Assembly (NCBI GenBank): GCA_032052615.1
Contig: DAMBWF010000001.1
Coordinates: forward strand, 656,522-720,521
Direction: 5' to 3'
DNA from: Pseudomonas_T sp032052615
GTDB lineage: Bacteria; Pseudomonadota; Gammaproteobacteria; Pseudomonadales; Pseudomonadaceae
Length of the DNA stretch: 64,000 nt
Each line of letters starts with the position of its first letter. Position 1 is the first letter of the stretch. Below, one piece after another: positions 31,205-39,769 of the stretch. The notes under the pieces are model-generated. The model was not told the DNA's origin. It worked only from the letters and a program-made list of their open reading frames with translations, and did not search any database. The translations under genes and the position numbers were made by a program.

Positions 31205-33349
31205 ATGCTCACTCCTGAACTCAAGGCCCAGATCCAGGGCGCCTATTCGCGCTTCCTCGAGTCCAAGGGCCTCAAGGCCCGTTATGGCCAGCGGCTGATG
31301 ATCGCCGAGGTGGCCAAGGTCTTCGGGGCCATCGCGGTGGACGACGAGGGCCGACGCACGGGCGAGCCGGCGGTGGTGGCGGTGGAAGCCGGTACCGGTA
31401 CCGGCAAGACCGTGGCCTACAGCCTGGCGGCGATCCCGGCGGCCAAGGCGGCCGGCAAGCGACTGGTGATCGCCACCGCGACCGTCGCGCTGCAAGAGCA
31501 GATCGTGAACAAGGATTTGCCCGACCTGATCCGCAACAGCGGCTTGAACTTCAGTTTCGCCCTGGCCAAGGGCCGCGGCCGCTACCTGTGTCTGTCCAAG
31601 CTGGACCTGCTGCTCCAGGAGGGCCAGGCCCAGAGCGCCACCGCCCAGTTGTTCGAGGAAGAAGGTTTTCGCCTCGACGTCGACGAGCGGGGCCAGAAAC
31701 TGTTCAATCAAATGATCGAGAAGCTCGCCGGCAACCGCTGGGACGGCGACCGCGACGCCTGGCCGGAGGCCATCGAGGACATCGATTGGGCCCGGGTCAC
31801 CACCGATCACAGCCAATGCACCAACCGGCACTGCCCGAACTTCCAGCAGTGCGCCTTCTACCGGGCAAGGGAGGGTATGACCAAGGTCGACGTGATCGTC
31901 ACCAACCATGACATGGTGCTGGCCGACCTGGCCCTGGGCGGCGGGGCCATCCTCCCGGACCCTCGGGACACGCTGTACGTCTTCGACGAAGGCCACCACC
32001 TGCCGGACAAGGCCATCGGTCACTTCGCCCATTTCACCCGCCTGCGTTCCACCGCCGACTGGCTGGAGCAGATCGCCAAGAACCTGACCAAGCTGCTCGC
32101 CCAGCACCCCTTGCCAGGGGATCTCGGCCGGCTGATCGAACAAGTCCCCGAGCTGGCCCGCGACCTGCGCACCCGCCAGCAATTCATGTTCAGCGCCTGC
32201 GAGGAACTGGCGGACTTTCGCGCCGGCGAGGACATGGAGGGTCGCGAGCGGCCGCGCCATCGTTTCCCCGGCGGCGTGGTGCCCGAGCACGTGCGAGACA
32301 TCGGCCTGGACCTGAAGAAAGGCTTCGCCGTTCTCCATGACCTGTTCACCCGTCTCACCGAATTGCTCAAGGAAGCGATGGATGGCGAGGCCACCGTGGG
32401 GATCGCCAGCCACCAGGCCGAGGAATGGTACCCGTTGTTCGGCAGCCTGCTGGCCCGTGCCCAGGGCAATTGGGAGCTGTGGACCGCCTTCACCGCCGAG
32501 GACCCGGAGGAAAGCCCGCCCATGGCGCGCTGGCTGACCCTGGCGGAAAGCGGCTCGCTGTACGACATCGAGGTCAACGCCAGTCCGATCCTGGCCGCCG
32601 AGACCCTGCGCCGGCACCTGTGGAACGTCGCCCATGGCGCCCTGGTGACCTCCGCGACCCTGACCGCTCTGGGCACTTTCGACCGCTACCGGATGCGCGC
32701 CGGCCTGCCCCGCGTGGCGGTCACCGCCGTGGTGCCGAGCCCGTTCCACCATGCCGAGGCCGGCGTGCTGCGGGTGCCGGACCTGAAGGCCGACCCGCGT
32801 GACGCCGCCGCCCATACCGCCGCCATCGTGCGGGAGCTGCCCGGGTTGCTGGAAGGCGGGCGGGGCAGTCTGGTGCTGTTCTCTTCGCGACGGCAGATGC
32901 AGGACGTCTTCGATGGCCTGGAGCGGGAGTGGCGCAAGTGCGTGCTGATCCAGGGCAACCTGTCCAAGCAGGAGACCCTCAACAAGCACAAGGCGCGGGT
33001 GGACGAGGGCGCGTCCAGCGTGCTGTTCGGCCTGGCCAGCTTCGCCGAGGGGGTGGACCTGCCAGGGGCGTATTGCGAGCACGTGGTGATCGCCAAGATT
33101 CCTTTCGCCGTGCCGGACGATCCGGTGGAGGCGGCGCTGGCGGAGTGGATCGAGGCGCGGGGCGGCAACCCGTTCATGGAGATCGCGGTGCCCGATGCCT
33201 CGTTGAGGTTGGTGCAGGCCTGCGGGCGTCTGTTACGCACCGAGCAGGATCGGGGCGTGATCACCTTGCTGGACCGGCGCCTGGTGACCCAGCGCTACGG
33301 CAAGGCGATTCTCAATGCCCTGCCACCGTTTCGCCGCGAGATCGCCTGA
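31205..33349 (+). CDS. dinG: ATP-dependent DNA helicase DinG
   Basis: Iron-sulfur superfamily 2 helicase (XPD-like), 5'-to-3', that resolves R-loops and forked DNA. The 714 residues show Walker A EAGTGTGKTVAYSLAA (about residue 65), the Fe-S cysteines (RYLCLSK, then CTNRHCPNFQQC at about 205-215), a DEGH box (VFDEGHHLPD, about 260) and motif VI VQACGRLLRTEQD near the C-terminus. No LexA box is visible before the start. Convergent with the HDOD gene. Confidence 0.97.
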   Translation: MLTPELKAQIQGAYSRFLESKGLKARYGQRLMIAEVAKVFGAIAVDDEGRRTGEPAVVAVEAGTGTGKTVAYSLAAIPAAKAAGKRLVIATATVALQEQIVNKDLPDLIRNSGLNFSFALAKGRGRYLCLSKLDLLLQEGQAQSATAQLFEEEGFRLDVDERGQKLFNQMIEKLAGNRWDGDRDAWPEAIEDIDWARVTTDHSQCTNRHCPNFQQCAFYRAREGMTKVDVIVTNHDMVLADLALGGGAILPDPRDTLYVFDEGHHLPDKAIGHFAHFTRLRSTADWLEQIAKNLTKLLAQHPLPGDLGRLIEQVPELARDLRTRQQFMFSACEELADFRAGEDMEGRERPRHRFPGGVVPEHVRDIGLDLKKGFAVLHDLFTRLTELLKEAMDGEATVGIASHQAEEWYPLFGSLLARAQGNWELWTAFTAEDPEESPPMARWLTLAESGSLYDIEVNASPILAAETLRRHLWNVAHGALVTSATLTALGTFDRYRMRAGLPRVAVTAVVPSPFHHAEAGVLRVPDLKADPRDAAAHTAAIVRELPGLLEGGRGSLVLFSSRRQMQDVFDGLEREWRKCVLIQGNLSKQETLNKHKARVDEGASSVLFGLASFAEGVDLPGAYCEHVVIAKIPFAVPDDPVEAALAEWIEARGGNPFMEIAVPDASLRLVQACGRLLRTEQDRGVITLLDRRLVTQRYGKAILNALPPFRREIA

Positions 33350-33404
33350 GAAAAAGGGCCGGCAATGCCACGGTCGCGGGGACGCGTGGCCGGCCAAAGG
33401 ACAC

Positions 33405-34226
33405 TCAGTTGAGCAGCTCGGCGAAGGCCTTGTCGGCCTCTAGGACCGTGGGCAGCTCGGCGAACAGCGCCTCCAGGTCGAGCCCTTCGAACAGCGGACC
33501 ATCCAGCGTCTCCTTCGCCTCCTGGGTGGCGCCCCCGTGCTGGCCCAGGGCCTCGGCGATCAGGACCGCCTGGGCCACCAGCCGGGCCAGCGGCGCGTCC
33601 GCCGGCGCCTGCAACGGTTTCGCCTGGTAGGCGATGGTCTGCTGGATCAGCTGGGGCAACTGCCAGCGCCTGGCCAACTCGGCGCCCACTTCGGGGTAGC
33701 CGAATCCGAGTTGCAGCGTCTCGGCGGCGGCGCGCCCGGTGGCGTCGGTCTTGCTGCGGTTGAGCTTGCTCGCCAGTTCGCCGGCCCCCGTCTGGATCAG
33801 CAATTCGCCGATGTTGTGCATCATGCCGCAGGTGAAGGCGGTCTCCGTGGCCACGCCGCGTTGCTTGGCCAGCAGCCGGCAGATGCTCGCCACCTGGAAC
33901 GTGTGGGTCCAGAATCCCTTGAGGTCGAAACCGGTGTCGGACTTGAAGGCGCCGGTCACCGCCGAGGCCAGAACCAGGGTGCGCAGGGTGTTGAAGCCCA
34001 GGCGCATCGCCGCGTCCTCCACGCTGGTGGCCTCCCGCGAGCCACGAAAGCGCGCGGAGTTGGCCAGGCGCAGCACTTTCGCCGCGATTACCGGGTCCAG
34101 TGCGATGTTGCGCGCCACATCGTCGAGGTTGGTGCGCGGATTGTCGAATTGCAGGATCAGATCCTGTGCCACCTTGGGAATGGTGGGTAGAGTATGCAAC
34201 TGTTCGAACAGCGTATTGATATCCAT
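33405..34226 (-). CDS. HDOD domain-containing protein
   Basis: Protein of 273 residues made of one HDOD domain (about 10-205), a degenerate relative of HD phosphohydrolases used as a signalling output. It begins LFEQLHTLPTIPKVAQDLIL; AAKVLRLANSARF and GMMHNIGELLI are the characteristic motifs, the last in place of the catalytic HD pair. No REC or GGDEF domain is attached. The ATG at 34226 has GGAGAG upstream. A role in motility or stress signalling is known for some relatives; the target here is unknown. A hairpin-forming GC-rich sequence (33358-33404) lies between it and dinG. Confidence 0.92.
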   Translation of the reverse strand: MDINTLFEQLHTLPTIPKVAQDLILQFDNPRTNLDDVARNIALDPVIAAKVLRLANSARFRGSREATSVEDAAMRLGFNTLRTLVLASAVTGAFKSDTGFDLKGFWTHTFQVASICRLLAKQRGVATETAFTCGMMHNIGELLIQTGAGELASKLNRSKTDATGRAAAETLQLGFGYPEVGAELARRWQLPQLIQQTIAYQAKPLQAPADAPLARLVAQAVLIAEALGQHGGATQEAKETLDGPLFEGLDLEALFAELPTVLEADKAFAELLN

Positions 34227-34355
34227 GCGAGACTCTCCGGCTTTGATGGAATACTCAGAACCATAGTCAGCCGGCGCCATTTTTTCTGCCCGTAACGATT
34301 TTTTATGCAGCGGACGCGGTTCGCGTCCTGAAACGCTGTCCAGAGAGGAAGACCT

Positions 34356-36947
34356 ATGCGTCAAAGTAGTGCGTTGAGCAAGCTGTTGGTCGCGATGTGG
34401 CTCGGCGTCGCCGGCTCGGCCGCTACGGCCGACGACCAGAGCCTGTTCAACTTCGTGCGGCCGTTGGATGCGGTGCAGGTGACGACCGAGAACGCCAGCC
34501 TGCCGAGCGTGACCGCCGAGACGACGCCCGAAGGGGAAGTCCTGCGCCGCCTGACCTTCAACGCCGGCGAGCAGCCCAACTTCCGGTTGACTCCCCAGTC
34601 CGGAACCTGGGACTGGAGCCAGAGCCGGGCCATGAGCCTGCGCATCCAGAACGCCATGGACTGGGCGCTGACCCTGGACGTGAAGATCGTCAGCACCGAC
34701 GGCAAGACCCTGCACAGCCGCGTCGCCCTGCCCGCCGGCCCGGCCCAGACCCTGCTGATCCCCCTCCAGGCCACCGCGCCCAAGGCCCGGGGCATGCGCG
34801 CCGGCCCGCCGATGCCTTGGACGCGCGACGGCAAGCGGGTGCTGCTGGCGGATACCGTGGAGGGCGAACTGGATGCCAGCCAGGTCCACCAGGTGGTGAT
34901 TGCCTTGGACAAGCCCGACGTGGCGCAGAGCATTCTGCTGGGCCGTTTCGGTACCCGTGACACTGACGCGCAGGAAGAAGCCTATAAGGGCTTGGTGGAC
35001 GCCTACGGGCAATACACCCGTGGCGACTGGCCGGAGAAGGTGAAGAGCGACGAACAGTTCAAGGCCGCCGTCCAGAAGGACCGCCAGCACCTCGACGACC
35101 AATTGGCCCATTTGCCCACCGAGGACCGCTTCGGCGGGTGGACCGGTGGCCAGCAGTTCGAGGCCTCCGGCTTCTTCCGCACCGAGAAGCGCGACGGCCG
35201 CTGGTACCTGATCACCCCGGAAGGCAACCCGTTCTATTCCCTCGGGGTGAACGCGGTCAACGCCGGCCAGAGCCAGACCTTCGTCGAGGGCCGCGAGGCG
35301 ATGTTCGATTCGTTGCCCCAGGACGGCGAGCCGCTGGCCGCCTATTTCGGCCGCCAGGACAAGCCCAACGATATCGGCGCCAACAAGGGGCGCGCCTTCG
35401 GCCAGGGCCGCTGGTTCGATTTCTACGGCGCCAACCTGGAGCGCCTCGCGGGCGCCAAGCCGGACGCCGACCAATGGCGTCAGCAGGCCGGCGAGCGCCT
35501 GCGCGCCTGGGGCTTCAACACCATCGGTAACTGGAGCGACGAGGGCTTCGCCATCGAACCCAAGCTGCCCTACACCCTGCCGTTGTCGATCCATGGCGAC
35601 TTCGCCACCATCAGCACCGGTGTCGACTGGTGGGGCGGCATGCCCGACCCCTTCGATCCCCGCTTCGCGATGGCCGCCGAGCGCGCCATCGCCATCGCCG
35701 CCCGCGACCACCGCGACGATCCGTTCCTGATCGGTTTCTTCGCCGACAACGAACTGGCCTGGGCGGGACGGCCGGAGGACCCGCAGTGGCGCTACGCCCT
35801 GGCCTACGGCACCCTGCGGTTGACCACCGACGTGCCGGCCAAGCGCGCCTTCCTCAAGCAATTGCGCGACAAATACCGCAACCAGGGCGGGTTGTCCGCC
35901 GCCTGGGGCATCGACCTCAAGGCCTGGGAGCTGATGGAGGACCCCGGCTTCGAGGCGCCGATGCCGAACCCCGAGCACCCGGCCATCGAGGAAGACCTCA
36001 GGCGCTTCCAGAAGCTGTACGCCGAGACGTACTTCAAGACCATCGCCGACTCCCTCGACTGGCATGCGCCGAACCACCTGCTGTTGGGCGGACGCTTCGC
36101 CAGCAGTATCCCGGAGGCGGTGGAAGCCTGCGCCCAATACTGCGACGTGCTCAGTTTCAACTTCTATACCCGCGAGCCCCAGCACGGCTACGACTTCGCT
36201 GTGCTGCGCGCCCTGGACAAGCCCTTGCTGGTCAGCGAGTTCCATTTCGGCTCCCGCGACCGTGGCCCGTTCTGGGGCGGCGTCGCCGAGGTGGCCAAGG
36301 AAGAAGAGCGGGGCCCGGCCTACGCCCACTTCCTCCAGCAGGCCCTGGCGGAGCCGCAGATCGTCGGCATCCACTGGTTCCAGTACCTGGACCAGCCGGT
36401 GACCGGTCGCTTGCTGGATGGCGAGAACGGTCACTTCGGCCTGGTGGGGATCACCGACCGGCCCTGGCAGGGCTTCGTCGACAGCGTGCGCAAGGCCAAC
36501 CTGGACGTGCCGAAGACCCTGCTCGGCAGCGCGCCGGCACCGGCCGCCAGCCAGGACAAGCCCACCGCGCCGAACGCCAAGCCTGCCAGTACCAACGACA
36601 CGCCGGAGCATGCCACCCCGGCCGCCAAGCCGCTGAAGGAAGACGGCCGCTCGGCGCCGAAGAAGGCCGAGGCACCCGCCGCGAAGCCGGCCCCGAAAGC
36701 GGACAAGCCGGGCCCCGAGACCGTGGATCGCCCCGTGCCGCAAGCCCCGACCGAAGCCCCGCGGGACGATCAGCCAGCTGGCCAACCCGCGAGCCAGCCT
36801 GGCGGCGAACCGAACGGCCAGCCAAATGGCCAGCCGAACGGCGAGCCGAACGGTAAGTCGACCGACCAGGCGTCCGGCGCCGAGGCGGCGGACCCCGCCG
36901 AGCCGGCCGGCGCGCCCACGAAGGCCGATCCGGCCCGCCAGCCTTGA
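34356..36947 (+). CDS. clan GH-A glycoside hydrolase (beta-agarase-like) with disordered C-terminal tail
   Basis: Secreted protein of 863 residues with signal peptide (KLLVAMWLGVAGSAATA). Residues 30-200 form a beta-sandwich-like N-terminal module. The TIM-barrel catalytic domain (about 250-725) shows FLIGFFADNELAWAG, whose Asn-Glu is the expected acid/base, and LLVSEFHFGSRDRGPFW, whose Glu is the expected nucleophile. IHWFQYLDQP is a typical substrate-platform strand. The last 135 residues are Pro/Ala/Lys-rich and end in four GEPN/GQPN repeats. In Pseudomonas it is annotated beta-agarase, but agar is an unlikely natural substrate; a self-produced exopolysaccharide is more plausible. Divergent from the HDOD gene. 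Confidence 0.85.
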   Translation: MRQSSALSKLLVAMWLGVAGSAATADDQSLFNFVRPLDAVQVTTENASLPSVTAETTPEGEVLRRLTFNAGEQPNFRLTPQSGTWDWSQSRAMSLRIQNAMDWALTLDVKIVSTDGKTLHSRVALPAGPAQTLLIPLQATAPKARGMRAGPPMPWTRDGKRVLLADTVEGELDASQVHQVVIALDKPDVAQSILLGRFGTRDTDAQEEAYKGLVDAYGQYTRGDWPEKVKSDEQFKAAVQKDRQHLDDQLAHLPTEDRFGGWTGGQQFEASGFFRTEKRDGRWYLITPEGNPFYSLGVNAVNAGQSQTFVEGREAMFDSLPQDGEPLAAYFGRQDKPNDIGANKGRAFGQGRWFDFYGANLERLAGAKPDADQWRQQAGERLRAWGFNTIGNWSDEGFAIEPKLPYTLPLSIHGDFATISTGVDWWGGMPDPFDPRFAMAAERAIAIAARDHRDDPFLIGFFADNELAWAGRPEDPQWRYALAYGTLRLTTDVPAKRAFLKQLRDKYRNQGGLSAAWGIDLKAWELMEDPGFEAPMPNPEHPAIEEDLRRFQKLYAETYFKTIADSLDWHAPNHLLLGGRFASSIPEAVEACAQYCDVLSFNFYTREPQHGYDFAVLRALDKPLLVSEFHFGSRDRGPFWGGVAEVAKEEERGPAYAHFLQQALAEPQIVGIHWFQYLDQPVTGRLLDGENGHFGLVGITDRPWQGFVDSVRKANLDVPKTLLGSAPAPAASQDKPTAPNAKPASTNDTPEHATPAAKPLKEDGRSAPKKAEAPAAKPAPKADKPGPETVDRPVPQAPTEAPRDDQPAGQPASQPGGEPNGQPNGQPNGEPNGKSTDQASGAEAADPAEPAGAPTKADPARQP
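36804..36851 (+). repeat. in-frame 12-bp tandem repeat (GEPN/GQPN)4
   Basis: Four near-identical 12-base units (GGC-CAG/GAG-CCG-AAC with silent changes) inside the glycosidase tail. They encode Gly-Glu/Gln-Pro-Asn. Such arrays vary in copy number without breaking the frame. Confidence 0.85.
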
Positions 36948-37007
36948 TCCCGAGCCGGGGCCTTCGGGCGCCGGCGTCCTTTCTCCATGGAACGAGGAAT
37001 CCTACCG

Positions 37008-38153
37008 GTGCAGACACAGGGTTATTTCGATCTGGCCTTCGAGCCGCTGAAGGAGGCGTTCGCCGCGCTGTTCGACGATCCCCAGGCGCGCGGCGCGGCG
37101 CTGTGCGTCAAGGTCGGCGGCGAGACCGTGGTGGACCTGTGGGCCGGGGTGGCCGGCCGAGATGCCCAGGATGCCTGGCACGCCGACACGCTGCTCAACC
37201 TGTTTTCCTGCACCAAGACCCTGGCCGCGGTGACCGTGCTGCAACTGGTCAGCGAGGGCAAGCTGGACCTGGACGCGCCCATGGCGACGCTGTGGCCGGC
37301 CTTCGCCGCCGCCGGCAAGCAGCGCATTACCCTGCGCCAAGTGCTCTGCCACCAGGCCGGCCTGCCGGCCATCGCCACGCCGCTGCCGGCCGAGGCGCTG
37401 TACGACTGGTCGGCCATGGTCCATGCGCTGGAATGCCAGGCGCCCTGGTGGACGCCTGGCGAGGGCCAGGGCTACGCGCCGATCACCTTCGGCTGGCTGG
37501 TCGGGGAGATGATCCGCCTGGCCACTGGACGCGAGCCGGGCGAGGCGATCGTCGCCCGGGTCGCCAAGCCCCTGGGGCTCGACTTGCACATCGGCCTCGA
37601 CGACGCCGAGTTCCACCGGGTCGCCCATATCTCCCGGGCCAAGGGCAACCGGGGCGACGAGGCCGCCCAGCGCCTGCTCAAGGCCACCATGGGCGAGCCG
37701 CTGTCGATGCCCAGCCTGGCCTTCGGCAACCCGCCTTCGGTGCTCACCAGCACCAATAAGCCGGAGTGGCGGCGCATGCAGCAACCCGCCGCCAACGGCC
37801 ATGGCAACGCCCGCAGCCTGGCGGGGTTCTACGGGGCGCTGCTGAATGGCAGCCTGCTGGACAGCGAGGCATTGGCGGAGCTGACTCGGGAGCAGGGCGT
37901 GGGCGAGGACCGCACCCTGCTGACCCGGACCCGCTTCGGCCTCGGCTGCATGCTCGACCAGCCGGACGTACCCAACGCCACCTACGGCCTCGGCCCCCGG
38001 GCCTTTGGCCACCCCGGCGCCGGCGGCTCCATCGGTTTCGCCGATCCGGAGCGGGACGTCGCCTTCGGCTTCGTCACCAACACCCTCGGCCCCTACGTGC
38101 TGATGGACCCGCGGGCCCAGCACCTGGCCCGGGTTCTGGGCGACTGCCTGTAG
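37008..38153 (+). CDS. beta-lactamase-fold serine hydrolase (EstB / family VIII esterase type)
   Basis: Cytoplasmic enzyme of 381 residues of the class C beta-lactamase / penicillin-binding-like fold. The catalytic S-x-x-K is in LFSCTKTLAAV (about residue 70); GQGYAPITFGWLVGEMI supplies the Tyr of the second motif; and HPGAGGSIGFAD replaces the KTG box. It has no signal peptide. These features suit family VIII carboxylesterases rather than a true beta-lactamase. The GTG start at 37008 is chosen because GAGGA lies about 11 bases upstream; an ATG at 36987 has no ribosome site. Confidence 0.87.
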   Translation: MQTQGYFDLAFEPLKEAFAALFDDPQARGAALCVKVGGETVVDLWAGVAGRDAQDAWHADTLLNLFSCTKTLAAVTVLQLVSEGKLDLDAPMATLWPAFAAAGKQRITLRQVLCHQAGLPAIATPLPAEALYDWSAMVHALECQAPWWTPGEGQGYAPITFGWLVGEMIRLATGREPGEAIVARVAKPLGLDLHIGLDDAEFHRVAHISRAKGNRGDEAAQRLLKATMGEPLSMPSLAFGNPPSVLTSTNKPEWRRMQQPAANGHGNARSLAGFYGALLNGSLLDSEALAELTREQGVGEDRTLLTRTRFGLGCMLDQPDVPNATYGLGPRAFGHPGAGGSIGFADPERDVAFGFVTNTLGPYVLMDPRAQHLARVLGDCL

Positions 38154-38184
38154 TCGATCACCTTTCTCCCCAACGGAGCGTTAC

Positions 38185-38520
38185 ATGGTCACCTGCTACC
38201 TGCGCTACCTCATCGATCCGTACAAGCTGAAGGAATTCGAGCATTACGGAAAACTCTGGATTCCCCTCGTGGAGCGTTTCGGGGGGCGTCATCACGGCTA
38301 CTTCCTGCCCGCCGAGGGCGCCAACAACGTGGCCCTGGCCCTGTTCACCTTCCCCAGCCTGGCGGAATACGAGCGCTACCGGGAACGCTCCCTGGAGGAT
38401 GCCGAATGCCAGGCGGCATTCGCCTACGCGGAGCGGACGCGCTGCATCCTCAGTTACGAGCGCAGCTTCCTCCGGCCGGTGTTCGGCTCGTCCGAAGCCC
38501 CCGCCCCGCAGGACGACTGA
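38185..38520 (+). CDS. NIPSNAP family protein
   Basis: Dimeric alpha/beta-barrel protein of 111 residues. CYLRYLIDPYKLKEFEHYGK and GYFLPAEGANNVALALFTFP are the family pattern. It follows the esterase by 31 bases with CGGAG as ribosome site, so it is probably cotranscribed. Function unknown for bacterial members. Confidence 0.88.
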   Translation: MVTCYLRYLIDPYKLKEFEHYGKLWIPLVERFGGRHHGYFLPAEGANNVALALFTFPSLAEYERYRERSLEDAECQAAFAYAERTRCILSYERSFLRPVFGSSEAPAPQDD

Positions 38521-38870
38521 CGTCCCCGGGCGCGTGGGGGGACCGCCTCCGCCCACGACGCGGGCAAAGCCCATGGGCGGGGTGAGTCGTTGACGTCGTT
38601 TCGCTTCGCCAGTCCGCCCGGGTCGTTGCGAGCGCCCGGTGGCGCGCCTGACGGGCCTCGCGGTGCAGGGTGATCCCCCAGTCCGGGCCGGGGCACTGGC
38701 ACTCTCTGGCCGCTCCACGCCGGTGGCCGGCCGCTCGCTGGGGCGGGCCGGCCACCGGCGCCTGGCTGGTGTGGTGTTTGCCATCGTCATTCAGCGTCCT
38801 GATGACGCGCCGGAACGACCGGGGCCTTGGCTACACTCCCGGCATTTCCCGCCACCTGAAGGCAACCCCC
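38521..38870. other. 350-base intergenic region with a long perfect inverted repeat
   Basis: No gene-like frame. It contains the inverted repeat described separately (38718-38760) and a -10-like TACACT at 38832-38837 that may serve the SDR gene. Confidence 0.6.
38718..38760. repeat. perfect 15-bp inverted repeat
   Basis: CGCCGGTGGCCGGCC (38718-38732) and GGCCGGCCACCGGCG (38746-38760), loop of 13 bases. All 15 pairs are Watson-Crick. It lies 200 bases after the NIPSNAP stop and 110 before the SDR start, with no T tract. Could be a distal terminator, a REP-like element or a protein site. Confidence 0.9.
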
Positions 38871-39686
38871 ATGCAGAACAACCGCATCATGATCACCGGG
38901 GCCGGCTCCGGCCTGGGCCGCGAAATCGCCTTGCGCTGGGCGCGCGAAGGCTGGCGCCTGGCGCTGTCGGACATCAACGAGCAAGGTCTGGCGGAGACCT
39001 TGCGGGGCGTGCGCGACGCCGGTGGCGACGGCTTTACCCAGCGTTGCGACGTCCGCGACTACAGCCAGCTCACCGCCTTCGCCCAGGCCTGCGAGGAGAA
39101 GTTCGGCGGCATCGACATCATCGTCAACAACGCCGGCGTGGCGTCCGGGGGCTTTTTCGACGAACTGACCCTGGAAGACTGGGACTGGCAGATCGCGATC
39201 AACCTGATGGGCGTGGTCAAGGGCTGCAAGGCCTTCCTGCCCCTGGTGCGACGCAGCCGGGGCCGGATCATCAACGTTGCCTCGATGGCGGCTCTCATGC
39301 AGGGCCCGGCCATGAGCAACTACAACGTCGCCAAGGCCGGCGTGCTGGCGCTGTCCGAAAGCCTGCTGGCGGAGTTGAGGGAGTCCGGCATCGGCGTGCA
39401 CGTGGTCTGCCCATCCTTCTTCCAGACCAACCTACTGGACTCGTTCCGGGGGCCCACGCCGACGATGAAGGAGCAGGTGGGCAAGCTGCTCGCCAGTTCG
39501 CCCATCAGCGCCGCCGACATTGCCGAGCATATCTACGATGAAGTGGCCAAGGGCACTTTCATGATCCTGCCCCACGAGCAGGGACGGGCCGCGTGGATGC
39601 TCAAGCGCCACGAGCCACAGCGGTTGTACGACGAGATGGCCACGATGGCGGAGAAAATGCGCGCCAAGAGCCGCCAGGCCGGCTGA
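38871..39686 (+). CDS. short-chain dehydrogenase/reductase (SDR)
   Basis: NAD(P)-dependent classical SDR of 271 residues. TGAGSGLG (dinucleotide loop, residues about 9-16), NNAG (about 85), catalytic Ser in INVASMAAL and YNVAK (Tyr and Lys, about 150) are all present. SDINEQGL after strand 2, with Asp at the acidic position, favours NAD(H). Substrate unknown. The ATG at 38871 is 4 bases after the GAAGG that serves as ribosome site, a short but usable spacing. Confidence 0.92.
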   Translation: MQNNRIMITGAGSGLGREIALRWAREGWRLALSDINEQGLAETLRGVRDAGGDGFTQRCDVRDYSQLTAFAQACEEKFGGIDIIVNNAGVASGGFFDELTLEDWDWQIAINLMGVVKGCKAFLPLVRRSRGRIINVASMAALMQGPAMSNYNVAKAGVLALSESLLAELRESGIGVHVVCPSFFQTNLLDSFRGPTPTMKEQVGKLLASSPISAADIAEHIYDEVAKGTFMILPHEQGRAAWMLKRHEPQRLYDEMATMAEKMRAKSRQAG

Positions 39687-39769
39687 GAAGCGCGACAGGG
39701 TTGTGAGCCGGCGGTTCGCACGGTAGGGTGGCCCGCCCCGGCTTATGCCGCTCTACCGATGGAGCTTCC

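Noticed and set aside
34227..36785. Upstream extension of the HDOD frame over the glycosidase gene
   Set aside because: The HDOD domain begins right after the ATG at 34226, which has a good ribosome site; the extension is antisense to a clear gene.
37008..38153. Antibiotic-resistance beta-lactamase
   Set aside because: No signal peptide and no KTG box; motif pattern fits cytoplasmic family VIII esterases.
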